Below, in pieces: positions 44,796 to 53,954 of a DNA stretch of 64,000 nucleotides. Made by a program: the position numbers and the translations under genes. This stretch comes from Pseudomonadales bacterium. GTDB lineage: Bacteria; Pseudomonadota; Gammaproteobacteria; Pseudomonadales; Ketobacteraceae. The notes under the pieces were generated by a model, which had not been told where the DNA came from, searched no databases, and was given only the letters and a program-made list of their open reading frames with translations. Position 1 is the stretch's first letter. Each line of letters begins with the position of its first letter. Where the stretch lies: assembly GCA_002708905.1 (NCBI GenBank), contig PAPM01000035.1, positions 285,348-349,347 of the forward strand, read 5' to 3'.

Positions 44796-47700
44796 GTGAC
44801 ATCCGATTCCCTATCAACCATTCGACAGCAGATCAACCGTTGTCTGAGTAAAGACCGCTACCGTTTCACTCGTTCTTTGCAAACGATAGAGCGCCGCCTT
44901 GCCCAGAAAAAGCCCTGTGACCGGGATTTGTCACGTTTGCATGAGGAGCTGGAAAAATCGCTGCAGGCCGTTCAGGAAAGGGCAAATAACTTACCTGAAT
45001 GGCGCTATCCCGAATCTCTGCCGGTTTCCTCCCGTCATGAGGAAATCGTCAAAGCCATCCGGGAAAACCAGGTCATCATCATTGCCGGTGAGACCGGCTC
45101 AGGTAAAACCACCCAGATTCCCAAGATGTGTCTGGAAGCCGGGTTAGGGGTTACCGGCTACATCGGCCACACCCAGCCCCGCCGTTTGGCAGCCCGCACG
45201 GTGGCACAGCGGATCGCGGATGAACTGGAAACCCAGCTGGGCGATAAGGTTGGCTACAAAATCCGTTTTCAGGACCAGGTTTCAGAGCGCAGCCATATCA
45301 AGTTGATGACCGACGGAATGTTGTTGGCCGAGATTGCCCAGGACCGTTTTCTCAACCACTATGATGCCATCATCATTGATGAGGCCCATGAGAGAACTCT
45401 GAACATTGATTTCCTGTTGGGTTTTCTCAAGCAGCTGCTGCCCAAAAGGCCTGATCTCAAGATCATCATTACCTCGGCCACCATTGACCATTGGCGCTTC
45501 TCCCGTTACTTCAATGATGCTCCGGTCATCGAAGTGTCTGGTCGAACCTATCCGGTGGATATTCTCTACCGACCCCTGAACGAAGATCAGCCCGACTCAG
45601 AGGACCAGGTGTCCGACGATGAAGGTAAAATCGAGAGCGGAATCCTCAACGCTCTGGAGGAAATTCAGAAGCTGGAACGCGCTCAGCCCAACCCATCGCG
45701 CCCGGGTGATGTGCTGGTGTTCCTGGCCGGGGAGCGTGATATTCGTCAGGTTGCCGAGCGCTTGCGGCGTCAGGGACCTAAGCATCTTGAAGTATTACCG
45801 TTGTATTCACGTCTGAGTAATGCAGAGCAGAACCAGGTTTTCCAATCCCATACCGGCAGGCGGGTGGTGCTTGCCACCAATGTGGCTGAGACATCCATTA
45901 CCGTGCCGAATATAGGCTACGTCATAGATACCGGCGTCGCCCGCATCAGCCGCTATAGCTATCGCACCAAGGTGCAACGGCTGCCCATTGAACCGGTTTC
46001 CCAGGCCAGTGCCAATCAGCGGGCCGGGCGTTGTGGGCGAGTGGCGGAGGGCATCTGCATTCGACTGTATTCCGAGGAGGATTTCAGCAATCGTCCTGAA
46101 TACACCGAGCCGGAAATCCTCCGCACCAACTTGGCTTCGGTCATTCTGCAGATGCAGGGGCTGAAACTGGGGGAGGTCTCCCGTTTCCCATTCGTTGATC
46201 CACCGGATCAACGGCTGGTGAACGATGGCTACCGATTGTTGGAAGAGCTGGGGGCAGTGGACAAAAAACGGATGATCACACCGCTGGGCTTCGACCTGTT
46301 GAAGTTCCCGGTGGACCCGCGCATCGCCCGCATGCTGGTGGCCGCCCGGGAACAGCACTGCCTGCAGGAAATGTTGATCATTGCCAGCGGCCTCAGTGTG
46401 CAGGAGCCCTGGCAGCGTCCCCATGACCGGCAGGGGGCTGCGGATGAGGCGTTAAAACGGTTCCAGCATGAAGAGTCGGACTTTCTGACCTTCGTTAAGA
46501 TCTGGCAGACCTGTGAGCAGCAAAAAACCGATCTCACCAACAGCCGTTATCGACGCTGGTTGCTGGAGAACTTCCTCAGCTATTTACGCATTCGGGAATG
46601 GCAGGATGTGTACCGCCAGCTCAAGCAGGTAGTGCATCAGCTGAAATGGACTGAGAACTCAGAACCCGCCCGTTATGAAGAATTACATCGCTCCATTTTG
46701 TCCGGGCTATTGAGCCATGTGGCGGTTAAGGACGATCAGAAAGGTTACACAGCCGCCCGTAATCGGTTGCTGTCGATTTTTCCCGGCTCTGCACTTAGTC
46801 AGAAAAAGCCCAAATGGATCATGTGTGCCGAAATCGTCGAAACCCATAAGGTGTTTGGTCGTACTGTCGCACGAATCGAATCGGAGTGGGTGGAGCAGGT
46901 GGGTGAAGCCCAACTCAAACGCACCTACTTTGAGCCCCATTGGGAGAAAAAGCAGGCCTGTACGGTGGCCTATGAGCAGACCAGCCTGTTCGGCCTGATC
47001 GTGAATCCCCGCAAACGGGTCAATTACAGCAACATCGATCCACAGCGCTGCCGGGAGCTGTTTATCCAACATGCCCTGGTACTGCATGAATATGAAACCC
47101 GTGCTTCCTATGCCCGTCACAATCAGCAACTGATAGAAGAACTGGAGTATCTGGAACAAAAATCCCGGCGCCGGGATATTCTGATTGATGACCTGACCCT
47201 CTATGGGATTTTCGATGCTGTGGTGCCGGCTCAGGTTGTTAATGGAAAAAGCTTTGAGAGCTGGCGTAAACAGGCCGAGCGAAACAATCCGAATATTCTC
47301 TTTCTGCAGAAAGAACAGCTTATCAAAACCGATACAGACGCGATTAGCCAGTGGGAATTTCCCGATCAGGTTCAGGTGGAAGGCGGCAGTATCAAAATCG
47401 ACTACCAGTTTGAACCGGGCAAGAAGCAGGATGGTTTGAACATTGTGGTGCCGGTTACCCTGATCAACCAGATTGAAGAAGAAAAACTGGAATGGTTGGT
47501 ACCGGGTCTGGAAAAAGAAAAATGCGTGGCATTAATTAAAAGCCTGCCTAAAACCCTGCGCAAACATTTTGTGCCGGCGCCGGATTTTGCCGCTGCTTTT
47601 CTGCAAAGTAAGCCCGACCGGGAGCGTTCTCTGAAGGTTCAACTGGCGAATTTTCTGAGGGACAGGAAGCGGGTGGATATTTCAGAACAGAGTTTTGATG

Positions 47701-48719
47701 AATCCACCTTGCCTTTGCACTTGTTGGCCAATCTCAAAGTACTTAATCCCCAGGGAAAAGTGCTGGAGGAAGGCCGGGATATCCGACAGATCAAGCTTTC
47801 TCTGCAGGGGGAATTCCAGCAATCCCTGAAACACCTGACCCAGGACAGTTTGAATGAGTCGGTTTACGACCATTGGGCTTTTGACTCGATACCCGAAGTC
47901 TATGAGATGAAACAGGGTGGCGCGTTGGTGAAAGCCTACCCGGCGCTGGCGGTAAAAGATGAAGGTGTTGCGTTGCAGCTCTTCGATACCCCCTTTGCCG
48001 CGCAATTGGCCATGGAGCAGGGGTTGTTGCGCCTGTGCATTCTGGCGTTGCCGCAACAGGTACGCTATCTGAAAAAACAGCATGCACTCCCAGAGGCGGT
48101 CGCTATTAAATATGCGCCCTTTGGCGACCGTAAATCCCTGACCGATGGCTTGGTGGAGATGGCGTTCTATCGCGCTTTTATCGCAGACCAGCCATTGATT
48201 CGCTCAGAACAGGAATTCCAACAACGGTTACAATCCGGAACGGCCCAGCTGGCCAGTGCGGCCATGGAAATACAGCACCTCATTGCTGACATTCTGGAAC
48301 GGCACCATGAGGTCATGGCGGCTTTGGGGCAAGACAAATCCCCCGCCAAAAAAGTCACTCGGGAAGATATCAAATTACAGCTGTCACGGTTGTTCCCCCA
48401 GGGCTGGATGCGTCATATCCCGTTTCAGGCGCTGCTGAATTATCCCCGTTACCTGGATGCCATCCTGGTGCGCTGGCAGCGGTTGCAGGGCAAAATTGAT
48501 CGTGATCAACAGCTGGTTGATGAGTTGGCGTTGTTGTGGGAGCAATATCAAAACCGGTTTCACAAACACCAGAAAGAAGGTGTCCTGGATCAGCACCTGG
48601 AGCAGTGGCGTTGGGCCCTGGAAGAATACCGGGTTTCACTGTTTGCCCAGGGCGTAAAGACCCCTTATCCTGTATCCTATAAGCGATTGCAAAAAATGTG
48701 GCAGAACGTGGCCTCATGA
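44796..48719 (+). CDS. hrpA: ATP-dependent RNA helicase HrpA
   Basis: A 1307-aa DEAH-box helicase. Motifs: IIAGETGSGKTTQIPKM (I), TQPRRLAART (Ia), DEAH in IIDEAHERTLNIDF (II), TSATID (III), and QRAGRCGRV (VI). HA2/OB-fold region follows and the C-terminal ~600 residues are the HrpA-specific part. GTG start with GAGG upstream. Length is typical. Involved in RNA remodelling and stalled-ribosome handling in E. coli. Confidence 0.97.
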   Translation: MTSDSLSTIRQQINRCLSKDRYRFTRSLQTIERRLAQKKPCDRDLSRLHEELEKSLQAVQERANNLPEWRYPESLPVSSRHEEIVKAIRENQVIIIAGETGSGKTTQIPKMCLEAGLGVTGYIGHTQPRRLAARTVAQRIADELETQLGDKVGYKIRFQDQVSERSHIKLMTDGMLLAEIAQDRFLNHYDAIIIDEAHERTLNIDFLLGFLKQLLPKRPDLKIIITSATIDHWRFSRYFNDAPVIEVSGRTYPVDILYRPLNEDQPDSEDQVSDDEGKIESGILNALEEIQKLERAQPNPSRPGDVLVFLAGERDIRQVAERLRRQGPKHLEVLPLYSRLSNAEQNQVFQSHTGRRVVLATNVAETSITVPNIGYVIDTGVARISRYSYRTKVQRLPIEPVSQASANQRAGRCGRVAEGICIRLYSEEDFSNRPEYTEPEILRTNLASVILQMQGLKLGEVSRFPFVDPPDQRLVNDGYRLLEELGAVDKKRMITPLGFDLLKFPVDPRIARMLVAAREQHCLQEMLIIASGLSVQEPWQRPHDRQGAADEALKRFQHEESDFLTFVKIWQTCEQQKTDLTNSRYRRWLLENFLSYLRIREWQDVYRQLKQVVHQLKWTENSEPARYEELHRSILSGLLSHVAVKDDQKGYTAARNRLLSIFPGSALSQKKPKWIMCAEIVETHKVFGRTVARIESEWVEQVGEAQLKRTYFEPHWEKKQACTVAYEQTSLFGLIVNPRKRVNYSNIDPQRCRELFIQHALVLHEYETRASYARHNQQLIEELEYLEQKSRRRDILIDDLTLYGIFDAVVPAQVVNGKSFESWRKQAERNNPNILFLQKEQLIKTDTDAISQWEFPDQVQVEGGSIKIDYQFEPGKKQDGLNIVVPVTLINQIEEEKLEWLVPGLEKEKCVALIKSLPKTLRKHFVPAPDFAAAFLQSKPDRERSLKVQLANFLRDRKRVDISEQSFDESTLPLHLLANLKVLNPQGKVLEEGRDIRQIKLSLQGEFQQSLKHLTQDSLNESVYDHWAFDSIPEVYEMKQGGALVKAYPALAVKDEGVALQLFDTPFAAQLAMEQGLLRLCILALPQQVRYLKKQHALPEAVAIKYAPFGDRKSLTDGLVEMAFYRAFIADQPLIRSEQEFQQRLQSGTAQLASAAMEIQHLIADILERHHEVMAALGQDKSPAKKVTREDIKLQLSRLFPQGWMRHIPFQALLNYPRYLDAILVRWQRLQGKIDRDQQLVDELALLWEQYQNRFHKHQKEGVLDQHLEQWRWALEEYRVSLFAQGVKTPYPVSYKRLQKMWQNVAS

Positions 48720-48747
48720 TCGCGCACGATCTGCAAGGACTGCGGCT

Positions 48748-49731
48748 ATGTCGATAAGAACAATCGAAACATCCCTGATGGTGCCCCTTCCTGGAGGCCA
48801 GCAACTGCATTTGCGTCGTTTGACTGACAACCCGGACGCCCCGGCCGTGTTGCTGCTGCACGGCTTGCTGGAAGACGGTACGATTTTCTATTCCCGCGAT
48901 GGGCGGGGGCTGGCGCACTATCTGGCTGCAAGGGGCTTTGACACCTATATCCCGGATCTGCGGGGCAAAGGGCGTTCCTGGCCACCGGTAAGCGGCTGGG
49001 CGACCTATCGGGTGGGCGATGCGGTCAACCAGGATATCCCCGCCATTCTCAATACGATCCAATCCGTCAAAGGCTCTGCACCGGTGTTTTGGATTACCCA
49101 TGCCTGGGGTGGGGTGCTTGCCAGCAGCTATTTGGCGCGTTATCCGGAGGCTCGTTCTTCTCTCAACGGCCTAATTAATTTTGGTAGTCACCGGGTGGCG
49201 GTAAATCGAAGCCTGGCGCGTTATATCTGGCTGGACGGACTCTGGGGCTGGCTGGCACGCCTGGTAGCTAAGTTTAAAGGCTTCATCCCCGGGCGGGGGC
49301 TGAAAATCGGCTCCGAGAATGAGTTCCTCGGCATTCAGCAGGACAGCTCAAACTGGTTTCGTGGTGAGGACTGGATTGATCCGGTGGACCAGTTTGACTA
49401 CGGGGAGGCGCTGAGCAAAGGCCTCAGTTTCCCTCCGGCCCTCTATTTCGCCCCCAGCGCGGATTTGGCACGATGCAGTGCGGCTGATGTCAAAGGCTTT
49501 ATGCGGGAGATTGGTCACCACAATGGCCGTTTGGTGGTGCTGGGGCAAAATCTGGGCAACCGGCACAATTACTCACAGATTAGCATGCTTACCCATCCGG
49601 ATGCAGTGCATGATCACTTCCCATTCATGGTAAACTGGATGCTCGAAATGAATAAATTGAGGGAAGAGGCACGGAGCGGGGACGACCCGGAGCCCAAAAG
49701 TCAGGGACACTCTACCGCCAGCGGTAAGTGA
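48748..49731 (+). CDS. Alpha/beta-hydrolase-fold protein lacking the nucleophile Ser
   Basis: A 327-aa protein with the alpha/beta-hydrolase topology: VLLLHGLLEDGTIF (oxyanion strand) and YIPDLRGKGRSWPP. At the nucleophile elbow, where GXSXG is expected, the sequence is ITHAWGG, with Ala119 in the Ser position and no other GXSXG. A conserved C-terminal His region (HDHFPF) remains. It may be a non-catalytic binding protein or use another residue. It lies 28 bp after hrpA and 77 bp before a FabH2-like synthase on the same strand, so it may act with that enzyme (inference). Substrate unknown. Confidence 0.75.
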   Translation: MSIRTIETSLMVPLPGGQQLHLRRLTDNPDAPAVLLLHGLLEDGTIFYSRDGRGLAHYLAARGFDTYIPDLRGKGRSWPPVSGWATYRVGDAVNQDIPAILNTIQSVKGSAPVFWITHAWGGVLASSYLARYPEARSSLNGLINFGSHRVAVNRSLARYIWLDGLWGWLARLVAKFKGFIPGRGLKIGSENEFLGIQQDSSNWFRGEDWIDPVDQFDYGEALSKGLSFPPALYFAPSADLARCSAADVKGFMREIGHHNGRLVVLGQNLGNRHNYSQISMLTHPDAVHDHFPFMVNWMLEMNKLREEARSGDDPEPKSQGHSTASGK

Positions 49732-49808
49732 TTGAACATTTTAGCCTTTTTTGTATATAGCGCAGAAACACGGTAACAGCGATAAAGATAACAATGCCGG
49801 AGGTAGCA

Positions 49809-50948
49809 GTGTCGCATTCTACACAGACCCCTACAGTGGTCATCAGCGGAACGGGGCTTTATACACCCGAAGAATCCATCAGTAACGCCGAATTGGTTGA
49901 AAGTTTTAACCAGTACGTTGATCTGTTTAATGAAGAAAACAAAGTAGCTATAGAGGCTGGCGAACTTGAGGCTCTGGCTCCTTCCAGTGTCGAGTTCATC
50001 ATTAAAGCATCCGGTATTGAAAGCCGCTATGTAATGAACAAGTCCGGCGTATTGGACCCCAAGCGACTGTGCCCCAGTATTCCGGAGCGCTCTGATGAAG
50101 AGCAGTCAATCCAGTGTGAAATCGCGGTTGCCGCAGCAAAGGAAGCCATGGCCCAGGCCAATAAAACGGCGGATGACATCGACGCGGTCATTGTAGCCTG
50201 CTCCAACATGCAGCGCGCCTACCCGGCCATGGCGATCGAAGTACAGGATGCCCTTGGCATCAAAGGTTATGGCTTTGATATGAACGTGGCCTGTTCCTCT
50301 GCCACCTTTGGTCTGCAAACGGCCAAGGATGCTGTTTTAGCCGGGTCTGCCAGATCCGTATTGATGTTGAATCCTGAAATCTGCTCGGGCCATCTGGCTT
50401 GGCAGGATCGCGATTGCCACTTCATCTTTGGCGATGTCTGTACCGCTGCGGTGGTAGAACGACTGGAAACCAGTACCAGCACTGAAAACTGGGAAATCAT
50501 GGGCAGCCGTCTGCAAACCCAGTTTTCCAATAACATCCGCAATAACTTTGGCTTTCTGAATCGTGCTGATGAAAGTGGTATTGGTGCCCGCGACAAATTA
50601 TTCCGCCAGAACGGCCGCAAGGTGTTCAAGGAAGTGGTGCCGATGGTGGCGGAGATGATCGTAAGCCATCTCTCTGATGAAAGTATTGAAACCAGTCAGC
50701 TGAAACGCATGTGGCTGCACCAGGCAAACCTGAGCATGAACCTGCTTATTTCCAAAAAGGTGCTGGGCCGGGATGCCTCTGTTGAGGAAGCGCCGGTTAT
50801 CCTGAACGAATATGCCAACACCAGCTCTGCGGGTTCCGTCATTGCATTCCATAAATACCGCCAGGATATGGCGCCCGGTGAAATCGGGGTTATCTGTTCC
50901 TTCGGGGCGGGCTATTCAGCTGGCAGTGTTATTGTTAAAAGGTGCTAG
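49809..50948 (+). CDS. Beta-ketoacyl-ACP synthase III-type (FabH2-like)
   Basis: A 379-aa thiolase-fold condensing enzyme. Cys in [10 protein letters not shown] (about residue 162), His in HQANLSMN and Asn in [10 protein letters not shown] form the FabH triad. The longer sequence and [23 protein letters not shown] start resemble the pseudomonad enzyme (PA3286) that condenses octanoyl-CoA with malonyl-ACP, shunting beta-oxidation products back into synthesis; identity rests on recall. GGAGG at 49799-49803 is five bases from a GTG at 49809, so GTG is a better start than the ATG at 49794. Ends in a strong hairpin. Confidence 0.82.
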   Translation: MSHSTQTPTVVISGTGLYTPEESISNAELVESFNQYVDLFNEENKVAIEAGELEALAPSSVEFIIKASGIESRYVMNKSGVLDPKRLCPSIPERSDEEQSIQCEIAVAAAKEAMAQANKTADDIDAVIVACSNMQRAYPAMAIEVQDALGIKGYGFDMNVACSSATFGLQTAKDAVLAGSARSVLMLNPEICSGHLAWQDRDCHFIFGDVCTAAVVERLETSTSTENWEIMGSRLQTQFSNNIRNNFGFLNRADESGIGARDKLFRQNGRKVFKEVVPMVAEMIVSHLSDESIETSQLKRMWLHQANLSMNLLISKKVLGRDASVEEAPVILNEYANTSSAGSVIAFHKYRQDMAPGEIGVICSFGAGYSAGSVIVKRC

Positions 50949-50971
50949 ATCTCCGGCCATACCCCGACCAC

Positions 50972-51003
50972 AAAGCCACAGTCCGTCACTGTGGCTTTTT
51001 TGT
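50972..51003 (+). terminator. Rho-independent terminator
   Basis: AAAGCCACAGT (50972-50982), CCGTC loop, ACTGTGGCTTT (50988-50998), followed by TTTTG. Confidence 0.92.
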
Positions 51004-51074
51004 TTGTGCTACATGTGCTTAACTGTGAATAATTACCAAAAATTAAGAAAATAACAAAAAATTTGGAGTTTGGT

Positions 51075-51100
51075 TGAAACATCCACAATTTACCTAAGTC
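51075..51100 (+). promoter_or_regulatory. Candidate ECF sigma-type promoter of the bufferin operon
   Basis: TGAAAC (51075-51080), 17-bp spacer, GTC (51098-51100) fits the loose ECF pattern (AAC near -35, GTC at -10). Bufferin operons in Caulobacter are under the ECF factor SigF; the match here is weak and no sigma gene is nearby. No other clear operator is seen in the 254-bp gap before the operon. Confidence 0.3.
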
Positions 51101-51202
51101 TTAATATGCAGTAACTGTGTGATTGGCTGTTTGTCATCGCAGGTGAAATTAAAGGGTGAATGCCCATTTTAAACCAGAGAGTGAATATCTAAGGAGAAGA
51201 TC

Positions 51203-51574
51203 ATGGCTAAGTTTAAATCCCTGAAACCCCTGGCGGCTGGTGTTGGTGCTGCGTTGGTAGCGTCTGCGATGTCCACCACCACGGTACAGGCGGCTGAAAA
51301 TCCATTTGCCACTACCCAACTGTCTGCGGGCTATCAGCTGGCTGACGGCCACGAAGGCAAGTGTGGTGAGGGCAAGTGTGGCGAAGGTAAGAAGGCCAAA
51401 AAAGAAGGCAATTGTGGTGAAGGCATGAAAGCCAAAGAAGGCAAGTGTGGCGAAGGCATGAAGTCCAAGGAAGGTAATTGTGGTGGAAACATGAAAGCCA
51501 AAGAAGGAAACTGCGGCGAAGGCATGAAAGCCAAGAAAGAAGGTAAGTGTGGCGAAGGTAAGTGTGGTAAATAA
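51203..51574 (+). CDS. bufA1: Bufferin-1-type precursor peptide (BufA1)
   Basis: A 123-aa peptide with a Sec signal (VGAALVASAMSTTTVQA, cut before AENPF) and a Lys/Gly/Glu-rich mature part with eight cysteines (54, 59, 71, 82, 93, 104, 116, 121), every one in an EG(K/N)CG unit. Spacing is 5, 12, 11, 11, 11, 12, 5, a mirror-symmetric repeat. The EGKCG motif is the bufferin-1 hallmark; the MNIO enzyme turns such Cys into thiooxazole that bind copper. AAGGAG before the ATG; the BufB start is three bases after the stop. Copper buffering in the periplasm is the expected job. Confidence 0.9.
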   Translation: MAKFKSLKPLAAGVGAALVASAMSTTTVQAAENPFATTQLSAGYQLADGHEGKCGEGKCGEGKKAKKEGNCGEGMKAKEGKCGEGMKSKEGNCGGNMKAKEGNCGEGMKAKKEGKCGEGKCGK

Positions 51575-51577
51575 GCC

Positions 51578-52429
51578 ATGACTATACTCAGTCCAAACAC
51601 CCCTCAAGGTGCCGGACTGGGCTTGCGGCGGGCCATTATCGGCCCGCTTAGCGAGCAAAAGCCCGGTCAAATTGATTTTATGGAAGTGGCCCCGGAAAAC
51701 TGGATCAATCTGGGCGGTCGTTTTGGTAAGCAGTTTCGTGCCATGACCGAGGCCTATCCCTTCGTGACCCATGGCTTGTCCCTGTCTCTGGGAGGTCCGG
51801 AACCCATTGATGTTGAATTTGTAAAATCCATCAAAAAATTCCTGGATGAGCATGGCATTGATGTGTACACCGAGCATCTCAGCTATTGCAGTGACGACGG
51901 CCATTTGTACGATCTTATGCCCATCCCTTTCACCTCTGAAGCCGTTGATCATGTGGTGAAACGGATTCATCAGGTGCAGGATATTCTGGAGCGTCCGATG
52001 GGCATCGAGAATGTTTCCTACTACGCGGCACCCGGCCAGGAGATGTCGGAAATCGAATTCCTGAAAGCGGTGTTGCAGGAAGCGGACTGTAGTCTGCTCC
52101 TGGATGTTAACAATATCTACGTGAATAGTGTCAATCATGGCTACGACGCCCTGAGCTTTTTGCAACAGATCCCTGGTGACCGCATTCAATACATTCATGT
52201 GGCGGGCCACTTCAACGAAGCAGAAGACCTGATCGTGGATACCCATGGCGCGGATGTTATCGATCCGGTTTGGCAACTGCTGAACGAAACCTACCGTCTG
52301 TTTGGTGTAAAACCAACACTGTTGGAACGCGACTTCAATATACCGTCCGTAGCCGAATTACTGCAGGAAGTGGGGATCATTCGCGAACTCCAGGCCCGCA
52401 ATCAGTTAGCCAATGAGAAAACAGCTTAA
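51578..52429 (+). CDS. bufB: MNIO (DUF692) multinuclear iron enzyme BufB
   Basis: A 283-aa TIM-barrel of the DUF692/MNIO family, related to MbnB. Predicted iron ligands are seen in MEVAPENW, VTHGLSLSLG, YTEHLSYCS, LLLDVNNIYVN, YIHVAGHF, VDTHGADV and TLLERDFNIP. The enzyme modifies Cys residues of the upstream precursor. ATG lies three bases after bufA1, so expression is coupled. A start ATG at 51578 matches the family. Confidence 0.96.
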   Translation: MTILSPNTPQGAGLGLRRAIIGPLSEQKPGQIDFMEVAPENWINLGGRFGKQFRAMTEAYPFVTHGLSLSLGGPEPIDVEFVKSIKKFLDEHGIDVYTEHLSYCSDDGHLYDLMPIPFTSEAVDHVVKRIHQVQDILERPMGIENVSYYAAPGQEMSEIEFLKAVLQEADCSLLLDVNNIYVNSVNHGYDALSFLQQIPGDRIQYIHVAGHFNEAEDLIVDTHGADVIDPVWQLLNETYRLFGVKPTLLERDFNIPSVAELLQEVGIIRELQARNQLANEKTA

Positions 52430-52440
52430 AGGCTTTTGTT

Positions 52441-53214
52441 ATGGGTGAAACCGGATCCTTTAAAACCCTGCAATATCAATTTGCGTCCCACCTGCGAAAT
52501 CCAGCCGAGATTCCTTCGCCTCAGGGAATTGAAGATCGCCGCATGCAGATCTACCGGGATTTGTTTTACAACAACGTGGAAGGCTTTATCAGCAACGGTT
52601 TTCCCGTTTTGCGCAGTTTGATTAGTGATGAAAAATGGCATCGAATGGTGCGGGACTTTTTCTCAGCGTATCGTTGTCAATCGCCTTACTTTCTGGAAAT
52701 CAGTCAGGAATTCCTGAGTTATCTGCAGACTTCACGGCAACCCGAGCCGGATGATTATCCGTTTATGCTGGAACTCGCACATTATGAGTGGGTTGAACTG
52801 GCGGCTGACACTGATGTCGACGAAATTCCTGCTACCGGGTTTAACCCTGAAGGCAATTTGATGCAGGGAAGGCCACTGGTTTCCCCCTTGGCGTATGTCG
52901 TCAGTTACCAGTATCCGGTGCATCGGATTAGCGTTGATTTTATTCCTGCAGAACCACCCGCTGTGGCAACTTTCCTTATCGTGTATCGGGATCGACAAGA
53001 CGAAGTCCGTTTCATGGAAATTAATGGCGTTACTGCACGCCTGTTGATGTTGCTGGAAGAAAATCCTGAATTCACCGGTGCCGATGCAGTACGGGTGGTG
53101 GCGGATGAACTTGCCCATCTTGATAAGAACGTTGTTTTGCAAGGTGGTGAAGAAGCACTGAAACATTTACAACTCAGCGGCATCATATTAGGGACTGAAC
53201 TGAAACCCGTATAA
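52441..53214 (+). CDS. bufC: BufC (HvfC-like, DUF2063 N-terminal) partner protein
   Basis: A 257-aa protein with the DUF2063 domain (about 8-100: LQYQFASHLRNP, RRMQIYRDLFYNNVEGFISN and FPVLRSLISDEKW) that binds the MNIO enzyme and precursor. The C-terminal half (about 130-250) is the BufC/HvfC domain. ATG lies 11 bases after bufB. Recognition partner for precursor binding is the likely role. Confidence 0.93.
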   Translation: MGETGSFKTLQYQFASHLRNPAEIPSPQGIEDRRMQIYRDLFYNNVEGFISNGFPVLRSLISDEKWHRMVRDFFSAYRCQSPYFLEISQEFLSYLQTSRQPEPDDYPFMLELAHYEWVELAADTDVDEIPATGFNPEGNLMQGRPLVSPLAYVVSYQYPVHRISVDFIPAEPPAVATFLIVYRDRQDEVRFMEINGVTARLLMLLEENPEFTGADAVRVVADELAHLDKNVVLQGGEEALKHLQLSGIILGTELKPV

Positions 53215-53235
53215 TGTCTCTGAAAGGATGAACCC

Positions 53236-53874
53236 GTGATTGCAGTGCTGAATAAATTGCAGGATGTACTGGATGCCTGCCGTAAGATTGATTTTCTTGC
53301 TCCCCTTGCTTTACGCCTGTACCTTGCGCCCGTTTTCATTGCCGTAGGCTTACATAAAGCCACACATTTTGCAGATATTGTGTCCTGGTTTGAATATTCT
53401 CTGGAACTACCCTTACCGCAATTAATGGCCTTCCTGGCCACCGCTGCAGAACTGGTTGGCGGATTCGCCCTGCTGTTTGGTTTCGCCGTGCGCTGGGTAT
53501 CGATACCATTGATCATCACCATGTTGGTTGCCATATTTTCCGCTCATTGGGACAATGGCTGGTTCGCTATTGCGCCATCCGACCCGAACACCAGCGTAGC
53601 GAAAGTGTTGGCGCCCATTGGCTTTCCAGGTGCGGTTGAGAGCCTGCAGAACAGCGTGGAAGTGGGCCAACGGCTGGATCGCGCCCGGGATATCCTGCGG
53701 GAGTACGGCAATTACTCCTGGCTGACAGAGAAAGGAAGCGTGGTTATTCTCAACAACGGCATTGAATTCGCGGCCACTTACCTGGTGATGTTGCTGACCT
53801 TGTTTTTCATTGGGGCAGGGCGCTATCTAAGCTGCGATTACTGGATTGCAAAAAAATACCGTAATGCCCGATAG
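53236..53874 (+). CDS. DoxX-family membrane protein of the bufferin operon
   Basis: A 212-aa DoxX-like protein with four hydrophobic helices (LRLYLAPVFIAVGLHK; LMAFLATAAELVGGFALLF; WVSIPLIITMLVAIF; FAATYLVMLLTLFFIGAG). A long hydrophilic insert lies between helices 3 and 4. DoxX genes (HvfX-like) regularly end bufferin operons; a redox or quinone-linked role is assumed. GTG start 21 bases after bufC, with AAAGGATG upstream. No clear terminator before mlaA. Confidence 0.85.
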   Translation: MIAVLNKLQDVLDACRKIDFLAPLALRLYLAPVFIAVGLHKATHFADIVSWFEYSLELPLPQLMAFLATAAELVGGFALLFGFAVRWVSIPLIITMLVAIFSAHWDNGWFAIAPSDPNTSVAKVLAPIGFPGAVESLQNSVEVGQRLDRARDILREYGNYSWLTEKGSVVILNNGIEFAATYLVMLLTLFFIGAGRYLSCDYWIAKKYRNAR

Positions 53875-53954
53875 GGATTTTCCTCCTCCAGCTTTGTCTT
53901 AGCTGATCTCAAAGGGTAAAATCGAGCGCTTGTGTTTCTGACGGGAACTCCTAA

